From the NCBI RefSeq assembly GCF_021018895.1, contig NC_079386.1, positions 14,907,552 to 14,971,551 on the forward strand: a DNA stretch of 64,000 nucleotides. The letters run 5' to 3'. This DNA comes from Seriola aureovittata (taxonomy: Eukaryota; Chordata; Actinopteri; Carangiformes; Carangidae). Below, in pieces: positions 17,801 to 30,346 of the stretch (position 1 is the stretch's first letter; each line of letters opens with the position of its first letter). The notes under the pieces are model-generated. The model was given only the letters and a program-made list of their open reading frames with translations, did not search any database and was not told where the DNA came from. The translations under genes were made by a program, and so were the position numbers.

Positions 17801-19236
17801 AGGGGAAGTCCACAGATTTTACACATCAAAGGTCCTGAGGAGGGGGAGGAGGAGTAGGAGGAGGAGGGGGAGGGGGAGGAGGGGGAGGAGGGAGTGGGGT
17901 ACAACTTTACACAAAAAGTTGTGCAAAGCCTTTTGTGGCTCCAGACTCTCTGGAGTTGGTTGAGTCAGACTACATGAAGTTTACAAAGACCTCATCTCTG
18001 CTGACAATCAACAGAAAAAACTATTGGCAACTACTTTGATTACTGATTAATTGTTACTTTTCAAGCAAAAAACACCAAAGATTTTCTACACTTCCAGCCT
18101 TTTGAGGGATTTCCTGCTTGTCTTTGTTCTTGTCGCAGTGTTTCCCAACCTGCGGGTCAAGACGCTGTAAAATGGACAGCCGACCTGACACTATCCCATA
18201 AGATACCTTGATAAATTTGGGAATTAATTTTCCCCACGACTTCGGCGAGCTCTCCTGGCCCAGAGGCAGAGAGGCAGCATTTTCATCACGTTTTCATGTT
18301 GGTATGCGCCCGCCTTCTTCCATACGCAGCGCTGCATGTTATTTCCAAACAACTCAACCTATAGATTCATCACTCCTCTAGGCATTTCCACTGTAGTGTC
18401 ATGGCATGTCAAGCTGCTCTTTGGCAGACAGCAGCAGCTTCCTCCCATCTTAATCAGCTCCCATGATTCATTTAAACCTTTAGCTGCTACTCTGATGTTC
18501 TTTGTTACGTTACAGATCACTCTACGTTGTGATTTTGGGGTCGTCTTAGCTGGGTGCCCACGTCTAGAGAGAGCAAACTGTCTCTTTGAGATGACTATGT
18601 AACATTTTCAGTCTTCTCTATTTTTTTTTTTTTTACCAGGTATGGTTCTCATCAGCAGATTTTCCGTGTGAATTGCAAACTCGAAATGCTTAAGTGTATT
18701 TTTAGAAGTCAAAGTCGTTCTAACTCCCACCTCCTCTGGTTTCATGGACAGGACTGACAGGTTTTTGCTGCTGCCTCCAATTTCATTAATGCTATTGGCC
18801 GAGGGGTTCACATACTTTTTCCAGCCTATACACTGTAACTGTTTGAATGCTGTATTCAATATGGACAAGAACAATACAATATTTTATGTATTAACTAAAA
18901 TAGATTGCGTTTGTTCATAATTATATCTTAGATAAAGATCTTTCAGACGAGTTCGTACATAAATGCAGTAATACCCAAAGGGCTCACTTACTTTTTCTTG
19001 CATTCCAGATAGACTGGCTGATATTACAGGAATCCACACCAACAACAACTACATCAACTCTATTTAACTGAAGTTAAATGTTTATTGTGTTGGCCCCCCC
19101 TTTCGCCTTTTTATACATCCACTGTCAACACCTTTACATATAACTGACTCAATGATGATTGTGTTTTGTTTGTTACTTGAGTGAATGATAGGCTTTGATT
19201 TCTGTACATGAGCTGTTAGCTTCTAGGTGCTGGTTC
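14880..19236. other. Intergenic region with scattered repeats
   Basis: No exon can be supported. Two similar segments in direct orientation, about 16395-16460 and 16785-16855 (both tatggggaaa... then ttttgttrcaatacc), mark a duplicated repeat. A hAT-like relic starting cagtgtttcccaacctgcgg sits near 18138. A purine tract at 17832-17899 is listed separately. Short open frames here lack conserved motifs. Confidence 0.4.
17832..17899 (+). repeat. GGA-rich purine tract
   Basis: An almost uninterrupted run of G and A with many GGG/GGGGG blocks separated by single A or GA. The + strand could form G-quadruplex or triplex structures. No gene lies within 2.9 kb. Confidence 0.8.
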
Positions 19237-19244
19237 CCTTAACT

Positions 19245-19779
19245 CATGGGTCTCAAACTCATGGCCCGCGGGCCAATTGCAGCCTGCGGGACGTTATTTT
19301 GTGGCCCCCTACTTGACATCAAAGTTTAGTGTTAGTGCGGCCCGCGCGTTTTTCTCAAACGCACCTTTTTGCCGAGTTGTTGAGCGAGCCGCGCTTGCCC
19401 TGGGCTTTTATTTTTCACTTATGGGCTACCATAGCGCAGGCTCATGACAGCTTTCGGTGTTGCGTTTGTTGTCAAGTTATGGTGCGTTCCCGTTAAGTTG
19501 GAACTTGTAAATTGGAACGACTCGGATTTCAGACTTCCAGTTGAAATGTCCAACTCGGAGCTCAGAAAGTCCGACTTCCGAGCACAACTTGAACGCACCA
19601 TAATGTCCAGCGCGAATTAGCGACGGTTGAAACTTGGTTGAAACGTGAAGAACTGTTAATAATAAAGATTGAGAAGATTGGATCTGTTGTACTTTTTTTT
19701 TTTTTTGAATACTTGCGGCCCAGCCTCACCCAGACTCTACTTCCAGTGGCCCCCATCTAAGTTGAGTTTGAGACCCCTG
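19245..19779. mobile_element. Non-autonomous hAT-like DNA transposon
   Basis: The 535-bp element begins CATGGGTCTCAAACTCA and ends with the inverted form of CAGGGGTCTCAAACTCA (16 of 17 positions match). It is flanked by near-identical 8-bp sequences, ccttaact at 19237-19244 and tcttaact at 19780-19787, the size of target duplication hAT elements make. It has GC-rich ends ('gcggccc...ccgcgggcc') and no transposase. Confidence 0.75.
19477..19603. mobile_element. MITE nested inside the hAT-like element
   Basis: Perfect 13-bp terminal inverted repeats, TTATGGTGCGTTC and GAACGCACCATAA, bound 127 bp with no coding capacity. It lies wholly inside the hAT-like element, so it either inserted later or was part of that element's internal sequence. 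The superfamily is unresolved. Confidence 0.55.
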
Positions 19780-20453
19780 TCTTAACTGCTCGGACTCAGA
19801 GCTCAACAGAATTTAACGCTGTTGAACAAAAGTTACAAAGTCTTTAAGGAGAGGAGGAGGATATAACCTATTACATTCCAATACTTTACTATTGTAAATT
19901 CTGTGTTTAGTGCTTAATATGAAGTTCCCAGGAAAGAACCATGTAATTCGATACAGACATTTTTTGGTAAGAGGATAGCAGGCGGTTAAAGAAAACATAA
20001 ACATTAAAGTGAAATAAAAAATAAATGTGGTTAAAAAGTAAACAAATGAGATGCCACTGTAGTAACTTGCTGTGCTTTTCCAGATCAGATAAAGACCTAA
20101 TATCTTGATAAGATCGTAAAAAACACTGGCTGCAGTCTGTTGAAACAAGACTCCACACCCTTAGAGACAACACCACTCGCCCTCCACCTGAGAACATTTT
20201 GTACAGAAATCTACCCTCATGCTCAGGTCAAAAACTACACACAGAAGAACGTAAACTCCATTTTTGTGCAGATTACAATCAGGTCACAGTTCTCGGATTT
20301 CTCACTTGACTGAAAAGTATTATCTGCCTTAGTAATGCTAAGACAACTGAAACCTGTGAGATGACTCACTTGATAAAGTAATTTAATGTATTAGGTTATA
20401 GTGAAGATTATCGGGATTTTATTTCATCAACAATATCTAATGCAGCGGTTCCC

Positions 20454-20535
20454 AACCCGTGGCCTGCGGTCCACTGATGGTCAGCGAAGATACTGCAACT
20501 GGGCCAGCTAATCGTTTGCAAAACAGCACAATTTT
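20454..20535. repeat. hAT-type terminal relic
   Basis: The sequence cagcggttcccaacccgtgg followed by ggtccactgatggtc resembles one end of Charlie-type hAT elements. No partner end is visible. Confidence 0.4.
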
Positions 20536-21114
20536 GGTGAAAAGATGTAATTATAAATATATGATGTTTTTAAATGTTTGAAAATGAAATACTCTTCATA
20601 ATCTCTTTCTTGTATTAAGGCGTATCACTGTGATAAGCCAATGATAGGAACTTGTCTTCTATCTCAGTGTAATTGTGCGCTAATCGATTACATCCAAAAG
20701 CGAAAATGGATAGCTGGGTGCTACCCACACACAGAAAGAATTAAAAGGAAAGAGAGTCAAGGGATAGAAGGTAAACTGATAAAAAAGTTATCTCTCCTCT
20801 ATCAAACAAAAAGAAAAACATTAAGATTCCTACATGTTTCTCCATTTTTCAATTGTCCTGAATGTTCGATCGTTATCATTTAAATCTGAGAAGCCCTTAT
20901 TTGTCCTCCGTATTACTGAGAACTTACTGTATTAGCAAAATATACTTTAAGTATTAAAAGTAAAATCATGCAAAACACTGCAGCTTGATTCAGGATGTAG
21001 TTTTTGGTTTCTTGTATTATAATCAATAACTAATGCCTCTTTAACATGCATTCAACAAAGACTGAACATTATACATTAATCATGAATTTCCCCTAGGGGT
21101 TAAATAAAGTATGC

Positions 21115-21190
<76 letters not shown>
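21115..21190. repeat. TATC microsatellite
   Basis: About 19 perfect CTAT units. The matching position of the right-hand duplication (27487-27551) has an interrupted TATG/TATC run, so the array expanded or decayed after the duplication. Confidence 0.9.
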
Positions 21191-21224
21191 GGATGGCTCT
21201 GAAATTAATGCAGTGAGGTGGAGT

Positions 21225-21259
21225 AGAAGAAGAAGAAGAAGAAGAAGAAGAAGAAGAAG
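21225..21259. repeat. GAA/AGA microsatellite
   Basis: About 11 GAA units inside the left duplication; only about 5 remain at 27714-27729 in the right copy. Confidence 0.9.
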
Positions 21260-21859
21260 GTAGCGTAAAATGGAAATAAATAAGTAAATTGCAAGCACCT
21301 AAAAACTCTATTTTAATGCAGTAGTTGAGTTAATGTACTTCCCACCACCCCTGCCAAAAATGTAAACACAAGGAAGGGGTTATTCGAACTGGTCCATCCT
21401 GATGAAGAGATAACACAACACATCACTATTTGACTTGGATCAGTTTGTTAACAAAGAACAATTCACTTGCAAAACAGATGCCTCTGTGTTTAGGCTAAAA
21501 CCACATTGACAATACCAGCTGTCACTTGTCAAAACATATCATACTCTCTACTGAAATCTGATTCCAGTTCAGCACATTCTTAGACCAAGAGTCAAACCCA
21601 CAGTACAGTTTTCGTTTCCCAACATCAAAACAATATGTGTTGCTAAGGTCAGATTTTAAAAAAAGAAACTAATGTTTTGTGGATTTTGTATCTATGTGCG
21701 GTGTAAGACGTATGATTGACGGCCTACACTGTAAGTATGGACACCACTGCACCGAGACAGACAAAAGCGTTTGGTAAATAAAGCATGGTGTACTCCACGG
21801 AGAGGAGTGGTGTGACATGATTTTATTTTGATGAACTATGTGTGTTCTCAAAGTTACAG

Positions 21860-22165
21860 ATTATGTCCATCCATCCATCCATTAGCTATATCGCTTATCC
21901 TTATTAGGCGGCTGGAGCCAATCCCAGCTGACATTGCGCGATGGCGGGGTACACCCTGGACAGGTCGCCGGTCTATCACAGTGCTGACATATAGAGACAA
22001 ACAACCATCCACACTCTTATTCACACCTATGGCCAATTTAGAGCCGCCAACTAACCTAAGGTGCATGCCTTTGGAGTGTGGTAGGAAGCACCTGGAGGAA
22101 ACCCACAGGGAGAACATACAAACTCCACACTGAAAGGCTCCAAGACCCGGGTTCAAACCCAGAAC
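21860..22165. mobile_element. LINE-type fish repeat
   Basis: The sequence starts at the ccatccatccatta motif and contains ggagccaatcccagctgac, cggggtacaccctggacagg and cacctatggccaatttagag in the order of a repeat that is very abundant in teleosts. It is probably a 3' fragment of an RTE/Expander-like LINE. No intact reverse transcriptase frame is present. It sits between the left duplication and the satellite. Confidence 0.6.
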
Positions 22166-22496
22166 CTCAATTATATCCAACTTGAACGTATTATTTTGTA
22201 CTTTTTCCTATTTCAAACCAGACACTGTTACGATTGTAGACTAGGTAAAAGTTGGGGCAAATTATGACAATTAAGACATAAATTCAACCCCTGCAGCAAG
22301 CACGCATTTTATTTCATAAACTTCTGCGTCGATACTACCTGTTCATGAAGCCATCGAGCTGTAACCTGTTCCGAAGATTAAACAAACAAAAACAACAAAT
22401 TCCAGTTACGTAACTGAAGATGGAACATTGCTCAGTGCCGCTGATGATTGCACAATTCTGTGTTTTTCTTATTGTCAGGCCAGTATTGCCAAAGCT

Positions 22497-25400
22497 ATCT
22501 TACCTTACCTTACTAAATCTTACCTTACCTTACTTTACTTTACCTTATCTTCCCTTACTATATCTTACCTTACCTTACTTTACCTTACCTTACCATATCT
22601 TACCTTACCTTACTTTACCTTATCTTCCCTTACTATATCTTACCTTACCTTACTTTACCTTACCATATCTTACCTTACCTTTCTTTACCTTACCTTACTA
22701 TATCTTACCTTACCTTACCTTACCATACCATACCTACTTTACCTTACCTTACATATCTTACTTTACCTTACCTTACCATACTTTACATTACCTTACTATA
22801 TCTTACCTTACCTTACCATGTTTTACCTTACTTTACCTTACCATATTTTACCATACCATACTTTACCTTATCTTCCCTTACTATATCTTACCTTACCTTA
22901 CCATATCTTACCTTACCTTACTTTACCTTATCTTCCCTTACTATATCTTACCTTACCTTACTTTACCTTACCTTACCATATCTTACCTTACCTTTCTTTA
23001 CCTTACCTTACTATATCTTACCTTACCTTACCTTACCATACCTACTTTACCTTACCTTACTATATCTTACTTTACCTTACCATACTTTACATTACCTTAC
23101 TATATCTTACCTTACCTTACCATGTTTTACCTTACTTTACCTTACCATACTTTACATTACCTTACTATATCTTACCTTATCTTACCATGTTTTACCTTAC
23201 TTTACCTTACCATATTTTACCATACCATACCTTACCTTACCTTACCTTACTTTACTTTACCTTACCTTCCCTTACTATATCTTATCTTACCTTACCTTAC
23301 TTTACCTTACCTTACTATAGCTTACCTTACCTTACCTTACTTTACCTTACTATAGCTTACCTTACCTTACCTTTCTATATCTTACCTTACCTTACTTTAC
23401 CTTACTATATCTTACCTTACTTTACTTTACCTTACCTTACTATATCTTACCTTACTTTAACTTACCTTACTATATCTTACCTTACCTTACCTTACTATAC
23501 CTTACCTTACTATATCTTACCTTACCTAACTATATCTTACCTTACCTAACTATATCTTACCTTACTATACCTTACCTTACTATATCTTACCTTACCTTAC
23601 TATACCTTACCTTACCTTACTATACCTTACCTTACTATATCTTACCTTACCTTACTATATCTTACCTTACCTTACCTTACTTTACCTTACCTTACTATAT
23701 CTTACCTTACCTTACCTTACCATACCTTACCATGCTTTACCTTACTTAACCTTACCATATTTTACCATACCACACCACACCTTACTTTACCTTACTTTAC
23801 CTTCACTTACAATATCTTACCTTACCTTACTATATCTTACCTTACTATATCTTACCTTACTATATCTTACCTTACCTTACCTTACTATATCTTACCTTAC
23901 CTTACTTCACCTTACCTTACTCTATCTTACCTTACTTTACTTTACCTTACCTTACTTTACCTTACTCTATCTTACCTTACTTTACTTTACCTTACCTTAC
24001 CTTACCTTACTATATCTTACCTTACCTTACCTTATTTTACCATACCATGCCATACCTTACATTACCTTACCTTCCCTTACTATATCTTACCTTACCTTAC
24101 TTTACTTTACCTTCACTTACAATATCTTACCTTACTATATCTTACCTTACTATATCTTACCTAACCTTACTATATCTTACCTTACCTTACCTTACTTCAC
24201 CTTACCTTACTCTATCTTACCTTACTTTACCTTACTTTACCTTACCTTACTATATCTTACCTTACCTTACCATACCATACCATACCTACTTTACCTTACC
24301 TTCCTTACTATATCTTACCTTACCTTACTTTACTTACCTTACCATACCATACCATACCTTACTTTACCTTACCTTACTATATCTTACTTTACCTTACCAT
24401 ACTTTACATTACCTTACTATATCTTACCTTATCTTACCATGTTTTACCTTACTTTACCTTACCATATTTTACCATACCATACCTTACCTTACTTTACCTT
24501 ACTTTACCTTACCTTCCCTTACTATATCTTATCTTACCTTACCTTACTTTACCTTACCTTACTATAGCTTACCTTACCTTACCTTACTTTACCTTACTAT
24601 AGCTTACCTTACCTTACCTTTCTATATCTTACCTTACCTTACTTTACCTTACTATATCTTACCTTACTTTACTTTACCTTACCTTACTATATCTTACCTT
24701 ACCTTACTTTAACTTACCTTACTATATCTTACCTTACCTTACCTTACTATACCTTACCTTACTATATCTTACCTTACCTAACTATATCTTACCTTACCTA
24801 ACTATATCTTACCTTACTATACCTTACCTTACTATATCTTACCTTACCTTACTATACCTTACCTTACTATATCTTACCTTACCTTACTATATCTTACCTT
24901 ACCTTACCTTACTTTACCTTACCTTACTATATCTTACCTTACCTTACCATACCTTACCATGCTTTACCTTACTTTACCTTACCATATTTTACCATACCAC
25001 ACCACACCATACCTTACTTTACCTTACTTTACCTTCACTTACTATATCTTACCTTACTATATCTTACCTTACTATATCTTACCTTACCTTACTATATCTT
25101 ACCTTACCTTACTTTACTTCACCTTACCTTACTCTATCTTACCTTACTTTACTTTACCTTACCTTACTTTACCTTACTCTATCTTACCTTACTTTACTTT
25201 ACCTTACCTTACTCTACCTTACTATATCTTACCTTACCTTACTTTACCTTACCTTATTTTACCATACCATGCCATACCTTACATTACCTTACCTTCCCTT
25301 ACTATATCTTACCTTACCTTACTTTACCTTACCTTACTATATCTTACCTTACTATATCTTACCTTACTATATCTTACCTAACCTTACTATATCTTACCTT

Positions 25401-27268
25401 ACCTTACCTTACTTCACCTTACCTTACTCTATCTTACCTTACTTTACCTTACTTTACCTTACCTTACTATATCTTACCTTACCTTACCATACCATACCAT
25501 ACCTACTTTACCTTACCTTCCCTTACTATATCTTACCTTCCCTTACTTTACCTTACCTTACCATACCATACCTTACTTTACCATACCTTACTATATTTTA
25601 CCTTACCTTAACTTACTTTACCTTATTATATCTTACCTTACCTTACTTTATCTTACCTTACTTTACCATACCATACCTACTTTACCTTACCTTCCCTTAC
25701 TATATCTTACCTTACCTTACTATATCTTACCTTACCTTACTTTACCTTACCTTATTTTACCTTACATTACCTTACTATATCTTACCTTACCTTACTTTAC
25801 CTTACCATACCATACCATACCTACTTTACCTTAACTTCCCTTACTATATCTTACCTTACCTTACTTTACTTTACCTTACCATACCTTACCATACTTTACC
25901 TTACCATACCTTACCATACTTTACCTTACCTTACCATATTTTACCATACCATACCTTACCTTACTTTACTTTACCTTACCTTACCATATTTTACCATACC
26001 TTACCTTACTTACTTTACCTTACCTTACTATATCTTACCTTACCTTACCATACCTTACCATGCTTTACCTTACTTTACCTTACCATATTTTACCATACCA
26101 CACCACACCATACCTTACTTTACCTTACCTTACCTTCCCTTACTATATCTTACCTTACTATATCTTACCTTACTATATCTTACCTTACCTTACTATATCT
26201 TACCTTACCTTACCTTACTTCACCTTACCTTACTCTATCTTACCTTACTTTACTTTACCTTACCTTACTTTACCTTACTCTATCTTACCTTACTTTACTT
26301 TACCTTACCTTACTCTACCTTACTATATCTTACTTTACCTTACCTTATTTTACCATACCATGCCATACCTTACATTACCTTACCTTCCCTTACTATATCT
26401 TACCTTACCTTACTTTACCTTACCTTACTATATCTTACCTTACTATATCTTACCTTACTATATCTTACCTAACCTTACTATATCTTACCTTACCTTACCT
26501 TACTTCACCTTACCTTACTCTATCTTACCTTACTTTACTTTACCTTACTTTACCTTACCTTACTATATCTTACCTTACCTTACCATACCATACCATACCT
26601 ACTTTACCTTACCTTCCCTTACTATATCTTACCTTCCCTTACTTTACCTTACCTTACCATACCATACCTTACTTTACCATACCTTACTATATTTTACCTT
26701 ACCTTAACTTACTTTACCTTATTATATCTTACCTTACCTTACTTTATCTTACCTTACTTTACCATACCATACCTACTTTACCTTACCTTCCCTTACTATA
26801 TCTTACCTTACCTTACTATATCTTACCTTACCTTACTTTACCTTACCTTATTTTACCTTACATTACCTTACTATATCTTACCTTACCTTACTTTACCTTA
26901 CCATACCATACCATACCTACTTTACCTTAACTTCCCTTACTATATCTTACCTTACCTTACTTTACTTTACCTTACCATACCTTACCATACTTTACCTTAC
27001 CATACCTTACCATACTTTACCTTACCTTACCATATTTTACCATACCATACCTTACCTTACTTTACTTTACCTTACCTTACCATATTTTACCATACCTTAC
27101 CTTACCTTACTTTACCTTACCATACCATATCTTACCATATTTTACCATACCATACCTTACCTTACTTTACTTTACCTTACCTTACCATATTTTACCATAC
27201 CTTACCTTACTTTACCTTACCATACCATATCTTACCATATTTTACTATACCTTACCTTACCTTACCTA
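22497..27268 (+). repeat. 4.8-kb TTACC pentamer satellite with higher-order repeats
   Basis: Almost the whole stretch consists of TTACC units mixed with 5-bp variants (TTACT, ATATC, TTTAC, ATACC). The register of five is largely kept. Larger blocks recur: the landmark accatgccataccttacatt occurs at about 24045, 25265 and 26356, and the run ending ttcccttactttacc at about 25535 and 26628, giving a period of about 1.1-1.2 kb. Fifteen bases encode Leu-Thr-Leu-Pro-Tyr in every + frame, so open frames of up to 553 codons arise with no stop. These are compositional, not genes. Confidence 0.97.
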
Positions 27269-28192
27269 AATCTGAGAAGCTCTTATTTGGCCACCATATT
27301 ACTGTATTAGCAAAATATACTTAAATCATTAAAAGTAAAATCATGCAAAACACTGCAGCTTGATTCAGGATGTAGTTTTTGGTTTCTTGCATTATAATTG
27401 ATAACTATAACTAATGCCTCTTTAACATGCTTTCAACAAAGACTGAACATTATACAGTCATCATGAATTTCCCCTAGGGGATAAATAAAGTAAGTATGTA
27501 TATATGTATGTATGTATCTATGTATGTATCTATCTATCTATTTATCTATCTAATGACTGTCGTATTAGAGTGCATTAGTTTACCTAGGTCTATTTTGTAT
27601 AGTGGTGGGAAGTTTACCTACCCTAACACATCATGTTTTGTATGTGCACTCTTAATTTGAAAAGCAAGTAGCTGCTAACTGTCGCTGTGAAATTAATGCA
27701 GTGCAGTGGAGTAGAAGAAGAAGAAGAAGGTAGCGTAAAATGGAAATAAATAAGTAAATTGCAAGTACCTAAAAACTCTACTTTAATGCAGTAGTTGAGT
27801 TAATGTACTTCCCACCACCCCTGCCAAAAATGTACACACAAGGAAGGCGTGATTTGAACTGGTCAATCCTGATGAGGAGATAACACAACACATCACTGAC
27901 TTGGATCAGTTTGCTAACAAAGAACAATGCACTTGCAAAACAGACACCTCCATGTTTAGGCTAAACCCACATTGACAATACGAGCTGTCACTTGTCAAAA
28001 CATATACTCTCCACTGAAATCTGATTCTGGTTCAGCACATTCTTAGACCAAGAGTTCGTTTCCCAACATCAAAACAATATGTATTGCTAAGGTCAGATTT
28101 AAAAAAAAAAGAAGAAACTAATGTTTTGTGAATTTTGTATCTATGTGCGGTGTAAGACGTGTGATTGACGGCCTACACTGTAAGCATGGACA
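27265..28192 (+). repeat. Segmental duplication, right copy, flanking the satellite
   Basis: This is the counterpart of 20883-21750 in direct orientation. Shared landmarks include gcaaaacactgcagcttgat, ccctaggggataaataaag and tctatgtgcggtgtaagacg. It begins directly at the last satellite unit, so one satellite edge coincides with a duplication edge. Confidence 0.85.
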
Positions 28193-28198
28193 CCATAT

Positions 28199-28390
28199 TT
28201 GTTTTATTTTTTCATTGTCAATAAAAAACTGAAAGCACTGGTTAAAGTTGGGGAAACAGAAACCTAAAGCAACCAACAGAAATATAGAAACCCACTTCAT
28301 TAAATCTCTCTACCATTGTCATTTTGATGTTTATTTTGTTTCTTGCATTTTGTTGGTAAAAGTTATTTTTATTGTACATTTGGCACTGCT
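28199..28390 (+). repeat. Duplicated segment, copy at 28.2 kb
   Basis: It matches 29044-29230 in direct orientation (aaactgaaagcactggttaa, cccacttcattaaatctctc and onward). Non-coding. Confidence 0.8.
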
Positions 28391-28498
28391 TTTATTATCC
28401 TGTGTATAAAGGACCCCCTGCAAAAGAGAACTGCTGTCACTGAACCACCTAGTGTTAAAAAACATTGGATTTATTAATGAATATGCCACAGCTTAACA

Positions 28499-28545
<47 letters not shown>

Positions 28546-28760
28546 ATTGTTTTATCAAGTTTATTTAATTTGTGCAAAAGTTTATACAATCCTTTGACCA
28601 GAGAACCCGCACAATCTCGGAAATAAACATCATCTTGTGGTAATGTGTAAGGAAAAAAAATAAATCAAACAAATGTGGACCAATATATAATGTAAAGAAA
28701 ATAGATAGATGTAATCGTAATATCCTGCTTATAGAAAAGCAACAGATGTCTGTTCAGTTG
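28385..28760 (+). repeat. Duplicated segment with an AT microsatellite
   Basis: It matches 30925-31257 in direct orientation (cactgaaccacctagtgtta, aataaacatcatcttgtggt, gtggaccaatatataatgta). The copy here carries an AT dinucleotide run at 28503-28541 that is absent from the 31-kb copy, and a separate small deletion. Confidence 0.8.
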
Positions 28761-29043
28761 TGTAATATCAGTGATGGATGTAACAGGTAGGTAGGTGTGT
28801 TTGCAGCAATAGCACTAATTGTTCCTTATATTTCCACTCTGGTAGTAGTTTACCTGTTAGGTAACAACTCTTGCAAAACAAATTTTCCGACCGTTTCAGG
28901 AACATAGCACCGGTGAGCCCACAACACTGTGAAGCACATACCTGACGAAAATACTATGCTGTCAAAGAAAGCTGTTTGCGTAATCATATTGATGGTGCAG
29001 GCAGGCTATTGGCTGCTCTCAATGTATTTACATTATTGGCATA

Positions 29044-29230
29044 TTTGTTTTGTTTTTTTAAATTTCAATACAAAACTGAAAGCACTGGTTAAAGTTGGGG
29101 AAACAGAAATCTAAAGCAACCAACAGAAATATAGAAACCCACTTCATTAAATCTCTCTACCATTGTCATTTTGATGTTTATTTGTTTGTTTCTTGCATTT
29201 TGTTGGTAAAAGTTATTTTTGTTGAACATT
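29044..29230 (+). repeat. Duplicated segment, copy at 29.1 kb
   Basis: This is the second copy of 28199-28390, nearly identical from the AAACTGAAAGCACTGG landmark onward. Confidence 0.8.
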
Positions 29231-29887
29231 TGATGATATTACAGGTTAAATGTGACTTAATTTAAGGCCATTTCTGCTAATGTCTGCTAAGATGCCTAGA
29301 TGATAAGGCGTTTTCCTCCAAAGAAACTTAACAACCTGTAACATGTGCCCCGTTCATGCCGAGCCAAGTTCCTGATCCTAATCTTAGCCATGGCACAGGT
29401 GATGGGACTGCGTCCAACTTCCATGTAGTCTTGGGGAGAAAAAATGCAACAGCTTGATATGTGTTTAAATTTTACTTTGTGTCAATATACATGACCCAGG
29501 TGAGGACCGCAAGCTGAAACGCGTTGGTCAGACAGTTAAGTTTTTCTTAACATTGTTCCCAGTGTCATTAGTTTTGCAGGTATTTAGTCATAAACCAAAC
29601 AACAACTATATTTTGGAGAGGCATGTCAAAGCTCCTTCAAATGCTACCATCAGTATCACTTTGCAGCCCTCAGCATCCTACAATTAATTAATCAACTGGA
29701 ACCACTCAACATGTTTTTTTTTCTGTTTTAAAAAAAAAGCTTTACCTGCCACAGGGGATTTTGAGATGACGCATCAAATACCATAAGAGTAATGTGTTGA
29801 CAAGGCATGCATTTTTTACACATGTAGTAAAGCATAAAGCACTGACAGCACAATGATCTGTATTCTTTTATGTGTGTGTGTTGATGC

Positions 29888-29932
29888 AACACTACCAGTT
29901 TCTGACCTCACCCACATGCCCCGAGCATTGAG
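29888..29932 (-). pseudogene. Cerebellin-like exon relic
   Basis: On the minus strand a 15-residue frame reads NARGMWVRSETGSVA, against [15 protein letters not shown] in cerebellin exon 1 at 7150-7210. Over 43 nt about 36 positions agree. Nothing of the rest of the exon is recognisable and the flanks are repeats. This looks like a small duplicated fragment; chance similarity is not excluded. Confidence 0.45.
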
Positions 29933-30346
29933 AAAAGAGCTGAGCTGAGCTGAGGGAGCGCAGCCACAAAGCTGCAGGGACTGTCCCTTTAAGTAGGTGT
30001 AGTAAATGTATTCATTAATCACGAACGCCACCTGGTGAGTGCTTTCATTCAAAGCAGCTGTAACTCAGTCATGGTGGCTACAGTGGAAGCAGGAAATGGA
30101 CAAAACATATTTATAGAATAAACTCCAGCATAACTTCTTTTTTTTTTTTTATTTACAGATTTTAACTGACTCTACAACTGACACCTGTACCTGCAATGGT
30201 TGGATCTGAATGAGTGCACATCAATATAGCAAAAATGTCCAACTGTGTCTATGGCAGTCTGAATCATTTCTTCTCCAGATGTTGCAATTTAAGGTTTTGC
30301 TTTCTTTTTATGGTCGCAACCTGTTTTATTTTCCTTATACTAAGCA

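Larger units (their letters stand above)
20883..21750 (+). repeat. Segmental duplication, left copy, flanking the satellite
   Basis: Starting aaatctgagaagcccttatt and including catgcaaaacactgcagctt, a TATC microsatellite, a GAA run and ggtagcgtaaaatggaaata, this stretch matches 27265-28192 in order and orientation with only small differences. The two copies diverge after 'gtatggacacca'. No gene is inside. Confidence 0.85.

Noticed and set aside
22420..26930. Very long open frames encoding Leu/Pro/Tyr/Thr repeats (up to 553 codons)
   Set aside because: They are the translation of the TTACC satellite, open in all + frames because the pentamer contains no stop codon. There is no promoter, splice logic or non-repetitive domain.
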